The notes: a model not told the origin generated them from the sequence alone. Positions 1 through 8,095 are shown, counted from the stretch's first letter. The stretch is 64,000 nucleotides of DNA from Bacillus kexueae (GCF_022809095.1 NZ_JALAZE010000001.1:1-64000), one strand, 5' to 3'. Program-made: numbers and translations.

Positions 1-401
1 GACGCGTGAAACTCCCTGTTTAGATGATTATCCGAAATGACATAAGGCTCTTTCTTCCCGTAATAAGGTCGTTTCTTCCGAATCACCGCACAAATTCCCA
101 TCTCTCTCATCAACCTTTGTACTCGTTTATGGTTGATATTCAGTTTGTATTTTCTCTTAAGCCAGACTTTAACTCTTCGATACCCGTAAATTCCTTTCAG
201 TTTTTTATGGCACTTCTCGATTTTTATCTTTAACTGCTCGTCTTCTAATTGCTTCTGAGAAGGGTGCTTCTGCCGTTTTACCCACTTGTAATATCCACTT
301 CGAGACACGCCTGCAATCTTACATAATTCTTGAATAGAAATATGGTTACCAGCCATTTCATGAATGATGGCGAACTTCTTGTGAGTTGGTACGGTTTCCA
401 T
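1..401 (-). CDS. IS3-family transposase OrfB, partial (C-terminal part beyond window)
   Basis: Reading leftwards from ATG at 401 gives about 133 residues that run off the window edge: METVPTHKKFAIIHEMAGN, then a helix-turn-helix stretch (CKIAGVSRSGYYKWVKRQ) and the typical pre-integrase segment GIYGYRRVKVWLKRK and PYVISDNHLNREFHA. This is the N-terminal HTH_21-like part of IS3 OrfB; the DDE catalytic domain would follow outside. A GGGGG ribosome site sits just before the ATG. In this family orfA and orfB are usually joined by a -1 frameshift; here orfB also has its own plausible start. Whether the copy is intact cannot be judged. Confidence 0.85.
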   Translation of the reverse strand, partial: METVPTHKKFAIIHEMAGNHISIQELCKIAGVSRSGYYKWVKRQKHPSQKQLEDEQLKIKIEKCHKKLKGIYGYRRVKVWLKRKYKLNINHKRVQRLMREMGICAVIRKKRPYYGKKEPYVISDNHLNREFHA

Positions 402-409
402 TCCCCCTT

Positions 410-706
410 TCACATCTTTAAGAGCTTTTTTAGCATCTCTACTTCCGCCTCAAGGCGTTTGATTTTCGTTTCAGGATCTTCTGGACGAGTTCTCGGTCTT
501 CCTTTGCCTGGTCCTTTGGCCTTTCCTCGCTTTTCCTCCAGCCCTTTCATTCCTTCCTGTTCATAGTGTTTCACCCATCGCTGTACCATGGAATGATGAA
601 TCCCTAGTTCTTTCGCCACCGTTACATAGCCAATGCCCTCTTTTAAATATAAATCCACAGCTTTCTTTTTAAACTTTACATCATAGGTTTTTCGTATTTT
701 TCCCAT
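410..706 (-). CDS. IS3-family transposase OrfA (helix-turn-helix)
   Basis: The protein has 98 residues. It has an N-terminal Hin/Tnp-type helix-turn-helix (about residues 8-50, with KKKAVDLYLKEGIGYVTVAK), a basic Gly/Pro/Arg linker, and a C-terminal leucine-zipper-like coiled coil (KIKRLEAEVEMLKKLLKM). These are the standard parts of IS3-family OrfA, which binds the IS ends and joins OrfB through frameshifting. It starts 67 bases inside the presumed IS end with an AGGGGA ribosome site upstream. The reading frame is intact, so recent activity is possible. Confidence 0.9.
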   Translation of the reverse strand: MGKIRKTYDVKFKKKAVDLYLKEGIGYVTVAKELGIHHSMVQRWVKHYEQEGMKGLEEKRGKAKGPGKGRPRTRPEDPETKIKRLEAEVEMLKKLLKM

Positions 707-791
707 AAAAAAATCCCCTCCATAATAGACAGATTAATTCGCTTTCTTTTTTCTGTCTACTATAAGGGGATCATATCAAGGTGAGGTTCGC

Positions 792-1178
792 TTATTTCAC
801 GATTTCAATTTTCACTAGTCCGTTCACACTTGCGGTAATGTCAAAGTACGCTTTTATTGCATCACCAACTTGTAACGGTTGTTTAAGTGGTTCATTTAAA
901 TTATCTTCTTTAAAGGAAAATTTAAACCCATCTTTCGACTTAGCATAGTAAGTGCCTTCGTTTATTTCTGTAATTTCACAATAATAAACTTTATACTTTT
1001 TTTGATCATTTAACGTAACAGTTTCCTGTTCAGGTAGCTTTTCAAGTTTTTCTTTTCCACTCTCTTGGAAAAAACTAAACGTCGGAACACTTTTTCCGAA
1101 ATACGTTATGGAAAGCAGGAGAGCTAAAATAACTAATAACCCGAGTAAAATTTTCTTTTTTGTTTCAATCGATAACAA
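792..1178 (-). CDS. Hypothetical membrane-anchored extracytoplasmic protein
   Basis: The frame is open from 1199, but a perfect AGGAGG lies inside its first codons; the TTG at 1178, nine bases after it, is the better start, giving about 128 residues. A basic N-terminus (ETKKK) is followed by one strong hydrophobic segment (ILLGLLVILALLLSITYF), then about 100 polar residues that should lie outside the membrane. The C-terminal half looks beta-rich and ends VNGLVKIEIVK; the fold may be OB-like but I cannot assign a family. It is divergent from amj, with about 140 bp between them. Function unknown. Confidence 0.65.
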   Translation of the reverse strand: MLSIETKKKILLGLLVILALLLSITYFGKSVPTFSFFQESGKEKLEKLPEQETVTLNDQKKYKVYYCEITEINEGTYYAKSKDGFKFSFKEDNLNEPLKQPLQVGDAIKAYFDITASVNGLVKIEIVK

Positions 1179-1246
1179 GTAATAAGACCTCCTTTGCAAC
1201 TTTCAATATGTAAAATGAAATGGTAAGTATTTACATAACATTTCGT

Positions 1247-1273
1247 TGCAATATAATTATAGTATAGTCGTAG
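1247..1273 (+). promoter_or_regulatory. ECF-sigma (sigma-M-like) promoter of amj
   Basis: TGCAAT at 1247-1252 and CGTAG at 1269-1273 are separated by exactly 16 bases. ECF sigma factors of Bacillus (M, W, X) use TGAAAC/TGCAAC-like -35 and CGTC/CGTA -10 elements with 16-17 bp spacing. The -10 lies about 45 bases before the amj start. In B. subtilis amj is known to be induced through sigma-M when MurJ is missing, which fits. The -35 differs by one base from the usual TGCAAC. Confidence 0.55.
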
Positions 1274-1317
1274 ATTCAAAATGAGCAAGTCATTTACTTT
1301 GCTAGAGAGGAAAATAT

Positions 1318-2133
1318 ATGATTACAACTAAATTATTGCTTATCATATTCTTTGTTCTTATGATTCACGCGATTGAAACACTTGCCTATGCGACACGTCT
1401 TTCAGGAGCACGTGTAGGACAAGTTGCAACAGCAATCTCGTTATTTAATATTCTCGTAATCTTTTCGCGTTTTGGAATCATGTTCCAACAACCTTTTACT
1501 GGGAATTTAGCTGACCAAGTGCAAGACACGAGTGGACTCCTTCTATTAGAAGAACAGTATAGATTAATCTTATTCGCTTCTACTTTTGGAACGATTATCG
1601 GGATCATTTTGTTTCCTACCTTTATTTCAATTTTTACGAAATCAATTTTAAAACTTGCTAATGAGCGAGGAGATATTCCACGGTTTTTGCAAAAGCATGC
1701 GAAAAAAACGTATGTTAAACGGGGACTAAAACAATTTCATTTTCCGATTTTACAATTTCTTAAATCCTTTCGTCTTCATGCATTTCCAAAAAGGTTGTTC
1801 TTATTTAATGTATTAGTTACAGCTATATACACTACCGGGATTTTATCCGCTTTGTACGCTGGGGCACTCGTGCCTGATTATGATAAGACGGCTTCTGTTT
1901 CGTCAGGCATTATTAATGGTATTGCGACTATGTTACTTGTTCTCTTTGTTGATCCGAAAATATCAGTATTAGCCGATGATGTTGCTAAAAATAAAGAAAA
2001 GTACCCCTTATTAAAGACTGTAACAATTGCTATGGTATTTGCGCGATTGCTAGGAACATTAATCGCTCAATTATTATTAATACCCTTTGCACATTATGTG
2101 GCATGGTTTGCAAAAATGATTGATTTATTTTAA
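1318..2133 (+). CDS. amj: Alternative lipid II flippase Amj
   Basis: The 271-residue polytopic membrane protein is the same length as B. subtilis Amj (YdaH) as I remember it, with the diagnostic start IHAIETLAYATRLSGARVG. Amj flips the undecaprenyl-linked peptidoglycan precursor lipid II across the cytoplasmic membrane and can replace MurJ. Hydrophobic segments lie near residues 3-22, 40-60, 80-105, 155-180, 188-210 and 233-262, with a basic loop between (KHAKKTYVKRGLKQF). ATG follows GAGAGGAAAATAT. It stands alone, with an ECF-type promoter upstream and a hairpin downstream. Identification rests on the strongly conserved N-terminal block. Confidence 0.88.
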   Translation: MITTKLLLIIFFVLMIHAIETLAYATRLSGARVGQVATAISLFNILVIFSRFGIMFQQPFTGNLADQVQDTSGLLLLEEQYRLILFASTFGTIIGIILFPTFISIFTKSILKLANERGDIPRFLQKHAKKTYVKRGLKQFHFPILQFLKSFRLHAFPKRLFLFNVLVTAIYTTGILSALYAGALVPDYDKTASVSSGIINGIATMLLVLFVDPKISVLADDVAKNKEKYPLLKTVTIAMVFARLLGTLIAQLLLIPFAHYVAWFAKMIDLF

Positions 2134-2261
2134 CTTTTCTTTTTTCTAATAATGCTGTTTTATTTCCATTGTTACTTTTAGTGGTAAATGGCTTAAATAC
2201 TAAAAGCGTCACCCACTCTATAACCTACAATAATTTTTTTAGTAAAAGCCTATAAAAAAAA

Positions 2262-2308
2262 GACCTGAGTCATTAATGTCATAAATAAATGACTTTCTGA
2301 CTCAGCCT
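2262..2308. terminator. Imperfect hairpin between amj and the DUF2200 gene
   Basis: CTGAGTCATT (2265-2274) pairs imperfectly with AATGACTTTCTGACTCAG (2288-2305), lying between two convergent genes. An A-run to the left would give a T-tract for minus-strand transcripts. It may terminate both genes. A related hairpin with the same GACTCAGCCTC motif follows bioB (58583-58640). Confidence 0.55.
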
Positions 2309-2320
2309 CTTATCGTTTCT

Positions 2321-2674
2321 TTATTTTCGCAAGATTTTCTCCATAGATTTCCCTTTTGCTAATTCATCAATTAGCTTATCTAAATATCGAATTTCCTGCA
2401 TGATCGGTTCTTCGATGTCCTCTACCCGGACACCACAAACCACCCCTTTAATCAGCTTTCGCAAAGGATTCAGTTGGGGAGCTTCCGAGAAGAAAGTCTC
2501 AAAGTTTGTTTGTTTTTCCAACTGTAATTCTAATTCTTTTTGGCTATATCCTGTTAACCAACGAAAAATTTCATCGACCTCTGCTTTCGTACGACCTTTT
2601 TTCTCAGCTTTCGTCACGTAATGCGGATATACACTGGCAATACTCATTGAATAGATTCTATGTTTCGTCATCAT
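2321..2674 (-). CDS. DUF2200 family protein
   Basis: The frame is open to 2722, but AAAGGA at 2681-2686 serves the double ATG at 2674/2671, giving about 117 residues beginning [19 protein letters not shown]. The sequence matches my memory of the DUF2200 family: [19 protein letters not shown], the FRWLTGYSQ motif, and a conserved C-terminal helix with [18 protein letters not shown]. The family is widespread in bacteria and has no established function. It is monocistronic here. Confidence 0.75.
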   Translation of the reverse strand: MMTKHRIYSMSIASVYPHYVTKAEKKGRTKAEVDEIFRWLTGYSQKELELQLEKQTNFETFFSEAPQLNPLRKLIKGVVCGVRVEDIEEPIMQEIRYLDKLIDELAKGKSMEKILRK

Positions 2675-2856
2675 CACCCGTCCTTTCTGCTTTGCATAAT
2701 TGGTTTTTATAAAAATTTTCAAAGGCAGATTTATATCTCCCTATGATTCTCGCTACTTTATCATTTTTCTGATTGAGTAATACGAATTAGAATTCAATCC
2801 TAATCGAATTATATCCATAAAAATCATCATAAAATCCTTAATTGAATAAGTTTTGA

Positions 2857-2961
2857 TTTCGGAGCTTTCAACGGTTAAAAGGGACATCGGATGACCCGCA
2901 ATTGATACGAGACAATGTTATGAAAGGCGGATACTCACGCGAAATGATTTATTGGCATTAA
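2857..2961 (+). pseudogene. Possible C-terminal fragment of a lost gene
   Basis: A short open stretch without a start codon of its own ends with the protein-like sequence SDDPQLIRDNVMKGGYSRE followed by MIYWH and a stop. It has a normal residue mix and no ribosome site. It reads like the tail of a decayed gene, but I do not recognise the family and chance coding is not excluded. The rest of the gap from 2675 to 3008 shows nothing else. Confidence 0.25.
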
Positions 2962-3008
2962 AAATTAAGGTTTATCGGCAACATGTTTTTTAGGATGATT
3001 TTGTTCTT

Positions 3009-3308
3009 GTTACAGAAAGTTTTAGTTCAATAAAGTGCAAAAGTATTCTCTTTACCGTTTTTTTGGTGTCTAGCTCCTAGCGCCATCAGCTCGGGTCGCT
3101 TCGGCCCTGCTGTGGCCACGGAAGCCTCCTCGCAGGTCCTAAAGCGCCCTTCGCCTAAGGACTTGCGCTTTGCGCTTTTTCTGTGAAAATAAAAATAACC
3201 TATGAGCTGAATGAGCGATCATGATAGGTAGATGGTAGAAAGAAAAAACCCCGTGGAGAATAAATTTTCATGTCCGGGGTGTGAGTGTAAAATCATGTAT
3301 GTTTCTTA
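3009..3308 (+). repeat. Dispersed repeat family A, copy 1 (long form)
   Basis: A GC-rich non-coding element begins GTTACAGAAAG and carries the core GGTGTCTAGCTCC, then the extension with the CCGGGG hairpin and the end ATGTATGTTTCTTAT at the stop codon of the neighbouring ATPase gene. It is shared almost base for base with copies at 11.8 and 20.3 kb. Unlike most copies it has no clear terminator directly upstream. Confidence 0.9.
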
Positions 3309-4988
3309 TTTTCTTACTTTTAAAGACCGGATACGATTGAGGGCTGCGGCAATTTCAAAGATTCTAGGCCTAGCTAAATAACCAGGATGACCTTTGAATG
3401 AAGAAAAATACGAGAGTCCTTTTTCTTCAATTGTTCGTTCAATTTTATTAAGGATGTCTTTCAATGAAAGATGTTCAATTTCATGTCGTGAAAAATATTC
3501 AAATAATGTCGAAATCATACGGGTTTGGCTCTCGTCAACAAGCTGTTCAACATCAAGTAAAGAAACATCCTCATATCCTAATTGAATATTATTAACACCC
3601 CGGGTTTTAATTTTTAGACGACTATTTGCTGTAAAGGTTTGAGGTTGAATATACCTTGAAGTTACAGATCCAAAGGAATCTCCACCTTCATGTAAACGAA
3701 TAGCTTCCTGTTCAATAATCTCCTTTGCTTCTTTCGTTACGTCATAAACTTTATAGTGATCTAATTTAATAACATGATCCGCTACATGAAAATAATCACC
3801 ACTTCCTCCCATTACTAAGATGGTCGATACATCCAGTTCATTTTTTAGTTGAGTAATTTTATCAATTAAAGGTGTAATCGGTTCTGAAGTTTTATGAATA
3901 AGCGCCTGCATACGTGCATCACGAATCATAAAATTCGTCGCGCTTGTATCCTCATCAATCAACAATACGTTAGAGCCTATTTCAAGCATCTCCATAATGT
4001 TGGCTGCTTGTGACGTACTTCCACTGGCATTTTCAGTCGTGAAATGAGTTGTTGACTGTTCGTTTGGTAGACCTTGAATAAATGGAGAAATATCTACTCC
4101 TACAACACTTCTTCCATCTTCAGCCCGAATCTTACAAGCTGTTTCATCTGTAAGTACAAATTCTCGTCCGTCCCCTTTTATATGGTTATATACCCCATTT
4201 TCTATCGCTTTTAATAAAGTTGATTTACCATGATAGCCTCCCCCAACTATCACAGTGATTCCTTTTGGAATAGCCATCCCTTTAATTGGATTTTCTGAAT
4301 AAGGAATAGGAATACTAATTTGTAACGAGTCTGGACTTCGGAAGGAAGTAACGGATGTATGTAAAGGCCTGTCGCTTACTCCACTTTCTCGAGGTAAAAT
4401 CGATCCATTCGCTATAAATGCGATGATGTCTCTCTCTTTCATGAATTTTCTTATGGCCAATTGTTGCTCGCCAAGAATGATGGCATCTTCGTACTGATGT
4501 TTAGATAACGAAAGGATAGACTGTTTTACAATGGATGGAATTCGATTGTAGAAGATATCTATCGCTTCTTTTCCAAGTATGGTTCGACCTTTAGCCGGCA
4601 AGCTAATGTGTAAACAAATCGTTACCCATTGATCATCCATTGAAATAGCTGTTCGTTCTAATATTTTTTGGGTTGGATGATCGATTGTAATTAAGCCGCT
4701 TTTTCCATTTCCTTTCCGTTTCCCTTTGTGCTGTTCAATCTGTTTGTAAACAGTTCGTAAAATAGCGTCTTCACAGCGAATTTTTTGCATTCGTGTCAAT
4801 GATTCGGGTATTTGTGTTTGCTCTCTTTTTATTAGTACTCGAACTTTTGAAGGTGAAGCATACGGATCCCCTTGAACCGAATCGATTACGATTGAATATA
4901 AAGGAAAAGAATACGTCCCTTTTATTTGTTGGTAAGCTTTATATCCTCTACCATCAATTGATTCTAATTTCTTTTTTAACGATTCCAC
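3306..4988 (-). CDS. ABC-class ATPase (COG3044-type predicted ATPase)
   Basis: The protein has about 560 residues. The frame is open from GTG 5000, but GGAGG (5000-5004) touches that codon, so GTG 4988 with 11-base spacing is the likelier start. It has a P-loop GGGYHGKSTLLKAI near residue 255 and a Walker-B-like NVLLIDEDTSATNFM near 350, with about 240 N-terminal residues typical of the ABC_ATPase (PF09818) family, not of transporter subunits. There are no membrane segments. The family's role is unknown; a DNA- or RNA-linked function is often suspected. It is monocistronic, and its stop abuts repeat A1. Confidence 0.82.
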   Translation of the reverse strand: MESLKKKLESIDGRGYKAYQQIKGTYSFPLYSIVIDSVQGDPYASPSKVRVLIKREQTQIPESLTRMQKIRCEDAILRTVYKQIEQHKGKRKGNGKSGLITIDHPTQKILERTAISMDDQWVTICLHISLPAKGRTILGKEAIDIFYNRIPSIVKQSILSLSKHQYEDAIILGEQQLAIRKFMKERDIIAFIANGSILPRESGVSDRPLHTSVTSFRSPDSLQISIPIPYSENPIKGMAIPKGITVIVGGGYHGKSTLLKAIENGVYNHIKGDGREFVLTDETACKIRAEDGRSVVGVDISPFIQGLPNEQSTTHFTTENASGSTSQAANIMEMLEIGSNVLLIDEDTSATNFMIRDARMQALIHKTSEPITPLIDKITQLKNELDVSTILVMGGSGDYFHVADHVIKLDHYKVYDVTKEAKEIIEQEAIRLHEGGDSFGSVTSRYIQPQTFTANSRLKIKTRGVNNIQLGYEDVSLLDVEQLVDESQTRMISTLFEYFSRHEIEHLSLKDILNKIERTIEEKGLSYFSSFKGHPGYLARPRIFEIAAALNRIRSLKVRK

Positions 4989-5088
4989 GACGTGTAACAC
5001 CTCCGAACGATAATTGTGAGTTTAAATTGGACCATAATGAGTAACAATAAATATTAAATTATTACAGGGAATGAAAGGAGGAATACGA

Positions 5089-5334
5089 ATGATTTTATCC
5101 ATGGCAGAAATGGAAGAAAGTTTTTCCTTGCTTGGACAATCTGAGTTGTTCAATGGATGGAAACACAATATAATCTCTACTGGATTAAGCTTAGAAATAG
5201 ACGGTGAAGTGTTAAACCAGTGCATTCAACAGTTCGAGTTTCATCCTAATCAATTCCATCAGTTTTTTTATTTATACCATGTGCTAAGTCAATCGGAATT
5301 CCGTAAGAAATGGCCGCGCCCCGAATGGTTTTAA
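5089..5334 (+). CDS. Small uncharacterised protein
   Basis: ATG at 5089 is preceded by a strong AAAGGAGG (5074-5081), better than the upstream in-frame ATG at 5071 that lies on the ribosome site. The product has about 81 residues, acidic and aromatic, beginning MILSMAEMEESFSLL and ending KWPRPEWF. There is no signal peptide or membrane segment. It converges on rtp, overlapping it by 4 bases at the 3' ends. I do not recognise a family. Confidence 0.65.
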   Translation: MILSMAEMEESFSLLGQSELFNGWKHNIISTGLSLEIDGEVLNQCIQQFEFHPNQFHQFFYLYHVLSQSEFRKKWPRPEWF

Positions 5335-5699
5335 GAAAAATTATCTCGTAATGCTTTTTCAATAAGCCCTTTGCAACGGTCTAATTCAACTTTTAGTTGG
5401 CGTTTATATTTCTTTGCTTTTTCATAATCAACAAATTCGTAATAAACGACCTCTTGAAATTCTGTCCCCTCTTTTTTTCTTTTCACTTGTTTTAAGATGC
5501 CATCATGGATCAAATCATGTAATGCTTTATATAGTTCTGAATGGTTAGGTTTGTAGCCGTACGGCTTAAATTCACTCCGCAATACATCCAATAATTTCAA
5601 ACCGTACAACCGTTCCTCTTCTGTCATAGTGATTAAATATAACTTTAAAAAAGCACGTTGTTTTAATAAGAAGCCACTTGGGTTTCGTTTCTCGCTCAT
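5331..5699 (-). CDS. rtp: Replication terminator protein RTP
   Basis: With ATG 5699 (GGAGG upstream; the GTG at 5711 lies within the ribosome site) the product has 122 residues, the length of B. subtilis RTP. It closely matches that protein as I remember it: SGFLLKQRAFLKLYLITMT, ERLYGLKLLDVLRSEFK, KPNHSELYKALHDL, and the C-terminal dimerisation helix KVELDRCKGLIEKAL. RTP is a winged-helix dimer that binds Ter sites in pairs and blocks replication forks in one direction near the chromosome terminus. Two Ter-like sites lie upstream, so autorepression is likely, as in B. subtilis. RTP is found only in a subset of Bacillaceae. Confidence 0.96.
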   Translation of the reverse strand: MSEKRNPSGFLLKQRAFLKLYLITMTEEERLYGLKLLDVLRSEFKPYGYKPNHSELYKALHDLIHDGILKQVKRKKEGTEFQEVVYYEFVDYEKAKKYKRQLKVELDRCKGLIEKALRDNFS

Positions 5700-5816
5700 A
5701 AAAACCTCCACTTATTAGTTAACCATAATTATATTATGTTTCTTTACACCTTGGTTACCTTTTCTCTTTTTTATAATCATATCGTAATCTGGGTAGAAAG
5801 AAAACTTATTTTACTT

Positions 5817-5850
5817 GTTTTTCTTTTAGAACATAGTTTAATTAGAGATT
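5817..5850 (-). promoter_or_regulatory. Ter-like RTP binding site 1
   Basis: The minus strand reads CTAATTAAACTATGTTCTAA at 5845-5826. As I remember it, the B. subtilis Ter consensus contains ACTAATTNAACTATGTAC followed by TAAAT; the match over these 20 bases is 19 when N is allowed. It lies 127 bp upstream of the rtp start, where TerI and TerII sit in B. subtilis. It probably serves both as a fork-arrest site and as the rtp operator. Confidence 0.75.
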
Positions 5851-5877
5851 TGATTTTGCCTTTTTACAACTCCTAAT

Positions 5878-5911
5878 ATTGTTCTTTTAGACCATTGTTA
5901 ATTTAGATTCG
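5878..5911 (-). promoter_or_regulatory. Ter-like RTP binding site 2 (weaker)
   Basis: The plus strand TTCTTTTAGACCATTGTTAA at 5882-5901 repeats site 1 (TTCTTTTAGAACATAGTTTA at 5821-5840) with few differences, in the same orientation and 61 bp away. The match to the Ter consensus is weaker in the central CTATGT. It could be a low-affinity RTP site or a decaying Ter. Confidence 0.5.
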
Positions 5912-5950
5912 TGTTAATTTATGAACGATATCTTGTCCTATTTTAGACGC

Positions 5951-5977
5951 AAAAAAAAGCTGCCCCTCTAGCAGCCT
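5951..5977 (-). terminator. Terminator of the cotJ operon
   Basis: On the minus strand GGCTGC, a short loop and GCAGC are followed by eight T. The hairpin begins at the cotJC stop codon. Confidence 0.85.
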
Positions 5978-6548
5978 AAAAAATTTTTTTTCGATCTCGC
6001 TCTTCTTTAAGAATTTCAACCGCTTCACGAAACCGTTGAGAATGGATAATTTCACGTTCCCTTAAAAATCGTAAGCTATCGTTTAAATCAGGATCATCCG
6101 ACATATCAATAATCCATTGGTAAGTAGCTCTCGCCTTCTCTTCTGCCGCAATGTCTTCGTATAAATCGGCAATTGGATCACCTTTAGCTGCGATATAGCT
6201 AGCTGTCCAAGGAACACCTGCTGCATTTTGGTAAAAAAGCGCTCCATCATGATTTGCATAATGTTCCCCTAAACCTGCTTCTTTCATCTGTTCTGGTGTA
6301 GCATCTTTCGTTAATTTATAGACCATCGTTGCTATCATTTCAAGATGTGCGAATTCTTCCGTCCCGATATCCGTTAATAGTCCTACTACTTTATCGGGGA
6401 TTGTATACCTTTGATTTAAATATCGTAATGCAGCTGCTAATTCTCCATCCGCTCCCCCGTATTGTTCGATTAAGTATTTTGCCAGTCTTGGGTTACAGCT
6501 ACTTACTTTAACGGGGTATTGTAGCTTTTTTTCATATACCCACATCAT
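5976..6548 (-). CDS. cotJC: Spore coat-associated manganese catalase-like protein CotJC
   Basis: The protein has about 190 residues and a ferritin-like di-metal four-helix bundle. The metal-ligand Glu/His motifs are visible: GTEEFAHLEMIATM near residue 65, AAEEKARATYQW near 135 and REREIIHSQRF near 165. CotJC belongs to the Mn-catalase family and is built into the spore coat; hydrogen peroxide disproportionation is the presumed activity. It is the last gene of the cotJA-cotJB-cotJC operon (18 bp after cotJB), expressed by sigma-E in B. subtilis. A double ATG at 6548/6545 leaves the exact start open. Confidence 0.93.
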   Translation of the reverse strand: MMWVYEKKLQYPVKVSSCNPRLAKYLIEQYGGADGELAAALRYLNQRYTIPDKVVGLLTDIGTEEFAHLEMIATMVYKLTKDATPEQMKEAGLGEHYANHDGALFYQNAAGVPWTASYIAAKGDPIADLYEDIAAEEKARATYQWIIDMSDDPDLNDSLRFLREREIIHSQRFREAVEILKEERDRKKIF

Positions 6549-6566
6549 GTTAAATCTCCCCCTCCC

Positions 6567-6827
6567 TTAAACTTGCCACGGCCAAGGTCCTTTTCCCCAA
6601 CTCCAGTTCGCATCGGTGAAGCTATTTCCATATTGAAGCATTGGTCCATATTTTTGTTCGAATGATTGCTTCAATTGTTTGGAATATTGGGCATATTGGT
6701 TAAACTGCTGCATTGCTTGATGGTCAGTTGGGTGTGTATCGAGATATAAAGTCAAGTCAACGAGTACGAAATCTGCTGCTTGAATTTCTTCAAGGAGATC
6801 GTAATATTCTTGCGGTAGCTTTTTCAC
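6567..6827 (-). CDS. cotJB: Spore coat protein CotJB
   Basis: The protein has about 86 residues with the family signature [19 protein letters not shown] followed by LTLYLDTHP, and a Trp-rich tail ([10 protein letters not shown]). The GTG at 6836 lies on the ribosome site (GGAGG overlaps it), so GTG 6827 with 8-base spacing is chosen. CotJB is needed for assembly of the CotJ complex in the spore coat of B. subtilis. It sits between cotJA and cotJC, a few bases after the cotJA stop. Confidence 0.92.
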   Translation of the reverse strand: MKKLPQEYYDLLEEIQAADFVLVDLTLYLDTHPTDHQAMQQFNQYAQYSKQLKQSFEQKYGPMLQYGNSFTDANWSWGKGPWPWQV

Positions 6828-6832
6828 TCCTT

Positions 6833-7081
6833 TCACCTCCCATCTCCTTTATATGGATTGTCATAGTAATCGTAAAAGTAAGGCCATAACGTCCCTTTTT
6901 TTAAAGCTTCCTTCGCAGAATATTGCGGCATATTCATCGGCTGAAATCCTAAATATAATTGTGGAGGCGTACTATAATACTTTCGTCCAATTGGTGGACA
7001 CGGATCGTATTGACTGTAAAAAGGCTTATATGATTTCACTGTTGAATAATTCTTTTGTGGTTCTTGATTCAATCTACTCAC
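6833..7081 (-). CDS. cotJA: Spore coat protein CotJA
   Basis: The 82-residue protein is rich in Tyr and Pro ([38 protein letters not shown]). The Pro-Pro-Ile-Gly segment and the [15 protein letters not shown] block are typical of CotJA. It is the first gene of the cotJ operon, with an AGAGGTGAG ribosome site. In B. subtilis the operon is made in the mother cell under sigma-E; I could not pick out convincing -10/-35 boxes here. Confidence 0.92.
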   Translation of the reverse strand: MSRLNQEPQKNYSTVKSYKPFYSQYDPCPPIGRKYYSTPPQLYLGFQPMNMPQYSAKEALKKGTLWPYFYDYYDNPYKGDGR

Positions 7082-7158
7082 CTCTCTTCATATCGCTCTT
7101 TTATACTGTTATTCTGTGAAGATTTGTCCTCATTCAACTTTATATAGGAAGAAATAAA

Positions 7159-7187
7159 AAAACTGCCCTAAATTTGAAGGCAGTCAA
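7159..7187 (-). terminator. Terminator of the LysR-type regulator gene
   Basis: Minus strand GACTGCC, loop, GGGCAGT, then seven T; it overlaps the stop codon region. Confidence 0.8.
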
Positions 7188-8095
7188 TATGATGAAAAGT
7201 TTTTTGAAGTTTGAAATGTCTCTTTCGTCAATTCTATAAATGCCTTTAAAGGTGGTGAAATCCATTTATCTTTATGCCATGCTAAATGAGTGAAAACAGA
7301 AGGAGTATCTAGTTGACACCGAAGTGGTTTAATTAATCCCTGCTCAATTTCTTTATTCAGTGCCATAAGTGGTAATACTGCAATACCAATTCCAGCTATC
7401 ACACATTGTTTAATCGCTTCAATACTAACGAACTCGTATTTATTTATCGGATAAATATTTTTCGATTGAAGAGATTGCTCAAGTAATGACCGATACGAAC
7501 AACCCATTTCCGTTAGAAGCAAAGTCTCTTCCTCTAAATCTTCTAGTTTGATGTACGCCTTATCAAATAGTTTGTGAGATTGCCCCGCTACTAAAACAAT
7601 AGATTCTTCTTTCAATGGAATTTGAATTAAAGACCCTACAGGCTTTTTTACATCCATAATAAATGCTATATCGAGTTCACCATTTACTAGCTGTTCCCTT
7701 GCCATTCCATCAGAGTGTGAAGGTTTGAAAATAAGCTTTACATTTGGATAATTTTCTGTAAACTTTTTTAGAATTGGAGGAAGTCGATAGGTACATTGAC
7801 TTTCTTGTGCACCTATTATTATACTTCCTTGCAAATTTTTCACATGACTTACTGACTCCTTCATTTCTTCTTCGATGCGTATCATCTGTACAGCATACTT
7901 TTCTAACCTTCTTCCAGCTTCTGTGAGAACAACTCTTTTTCCTAATCGTTCAAAAAGTGGTGTGCCGATCTCCTCTTCGAGCGTACGAATGTGTGCGGTA
8001 ACACTGGATTGTGCAAAATTTAAAATTCGAGCTGTTTTTGTGAAATTTAAACATTCACTAGCAACTATAAACGTTTTTAAAAGTTTTAAGTCCAT
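7184..8095 (-). CDS. LysR-family transcriptional regulator
   Basis: The protein has 303 residues. The N-terminal winged helix-turn-helix (residues 1-60) contains TKTARILNFAQSSVTAHIR and LEEEIGTPLFERLGKRVVL, the LysR signature. The effector-binding half (about 90-290) is of periplasmic-binding type, with IKQCVIAGIGIAVLPLMA near 230. It is divergently transcribed from an EamA-family transporter gene with 115 bp between, the usual arrangement for a LysR regulator controlling its neighbour. The intergenic region holds TCGATTAAACCGATTAATAT, AT-rich repeats fitting LysR T-N11-A boxes. The ligand is unknown. Confidence 0.9.
   Translation of the reverse strand: MDLKLLKTFIVASECLNFTKTARILNFAQSSVTAHIRTLEEEIGTPLFERLGKRVVLTEAGRRLEKYAVQMIRIEEEMKESVSHVKNLQGSIIIGAQESQCTYRLPPILKKFTENYPNVKLIFKPSHSDGMAREQLVNGELDIAFIMDVKKPVGSLIQIPLKEESIVLVAGQSHKLFDKAYIKLEDLEEETLLLTEMGCSYRSLLEQSLQSKNIYPINKYEFVSIEAIKQCVIAGIGIAVLPLMALNKEIEQGLIKPLRCQLDTPSVFTHLAWHKDKWISPPLKAFIELTKETFQTSKNFSSY

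Larger units (their letters stand above)
1..773 (-). mobile_element. IS3-family (IS150-like) insertion sequence, left part outside window
   Basis: Two overlapping minus-strand reading frames, orfA and orfB, have the IS3-family layout: a small helix-turn-helix orfA followed by an orfB starting in another frame about 9 bases after the orfA stop. The likely outer terminus is near 773, where the minus strand reads TGATCCCCTTATAGTAGACA; TG ends are usual for IS3 members. The second end and most of orfB lie beyond position 1, so the element is seen only in part. Target duplication cannot be checked. Confidence 0.85.
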
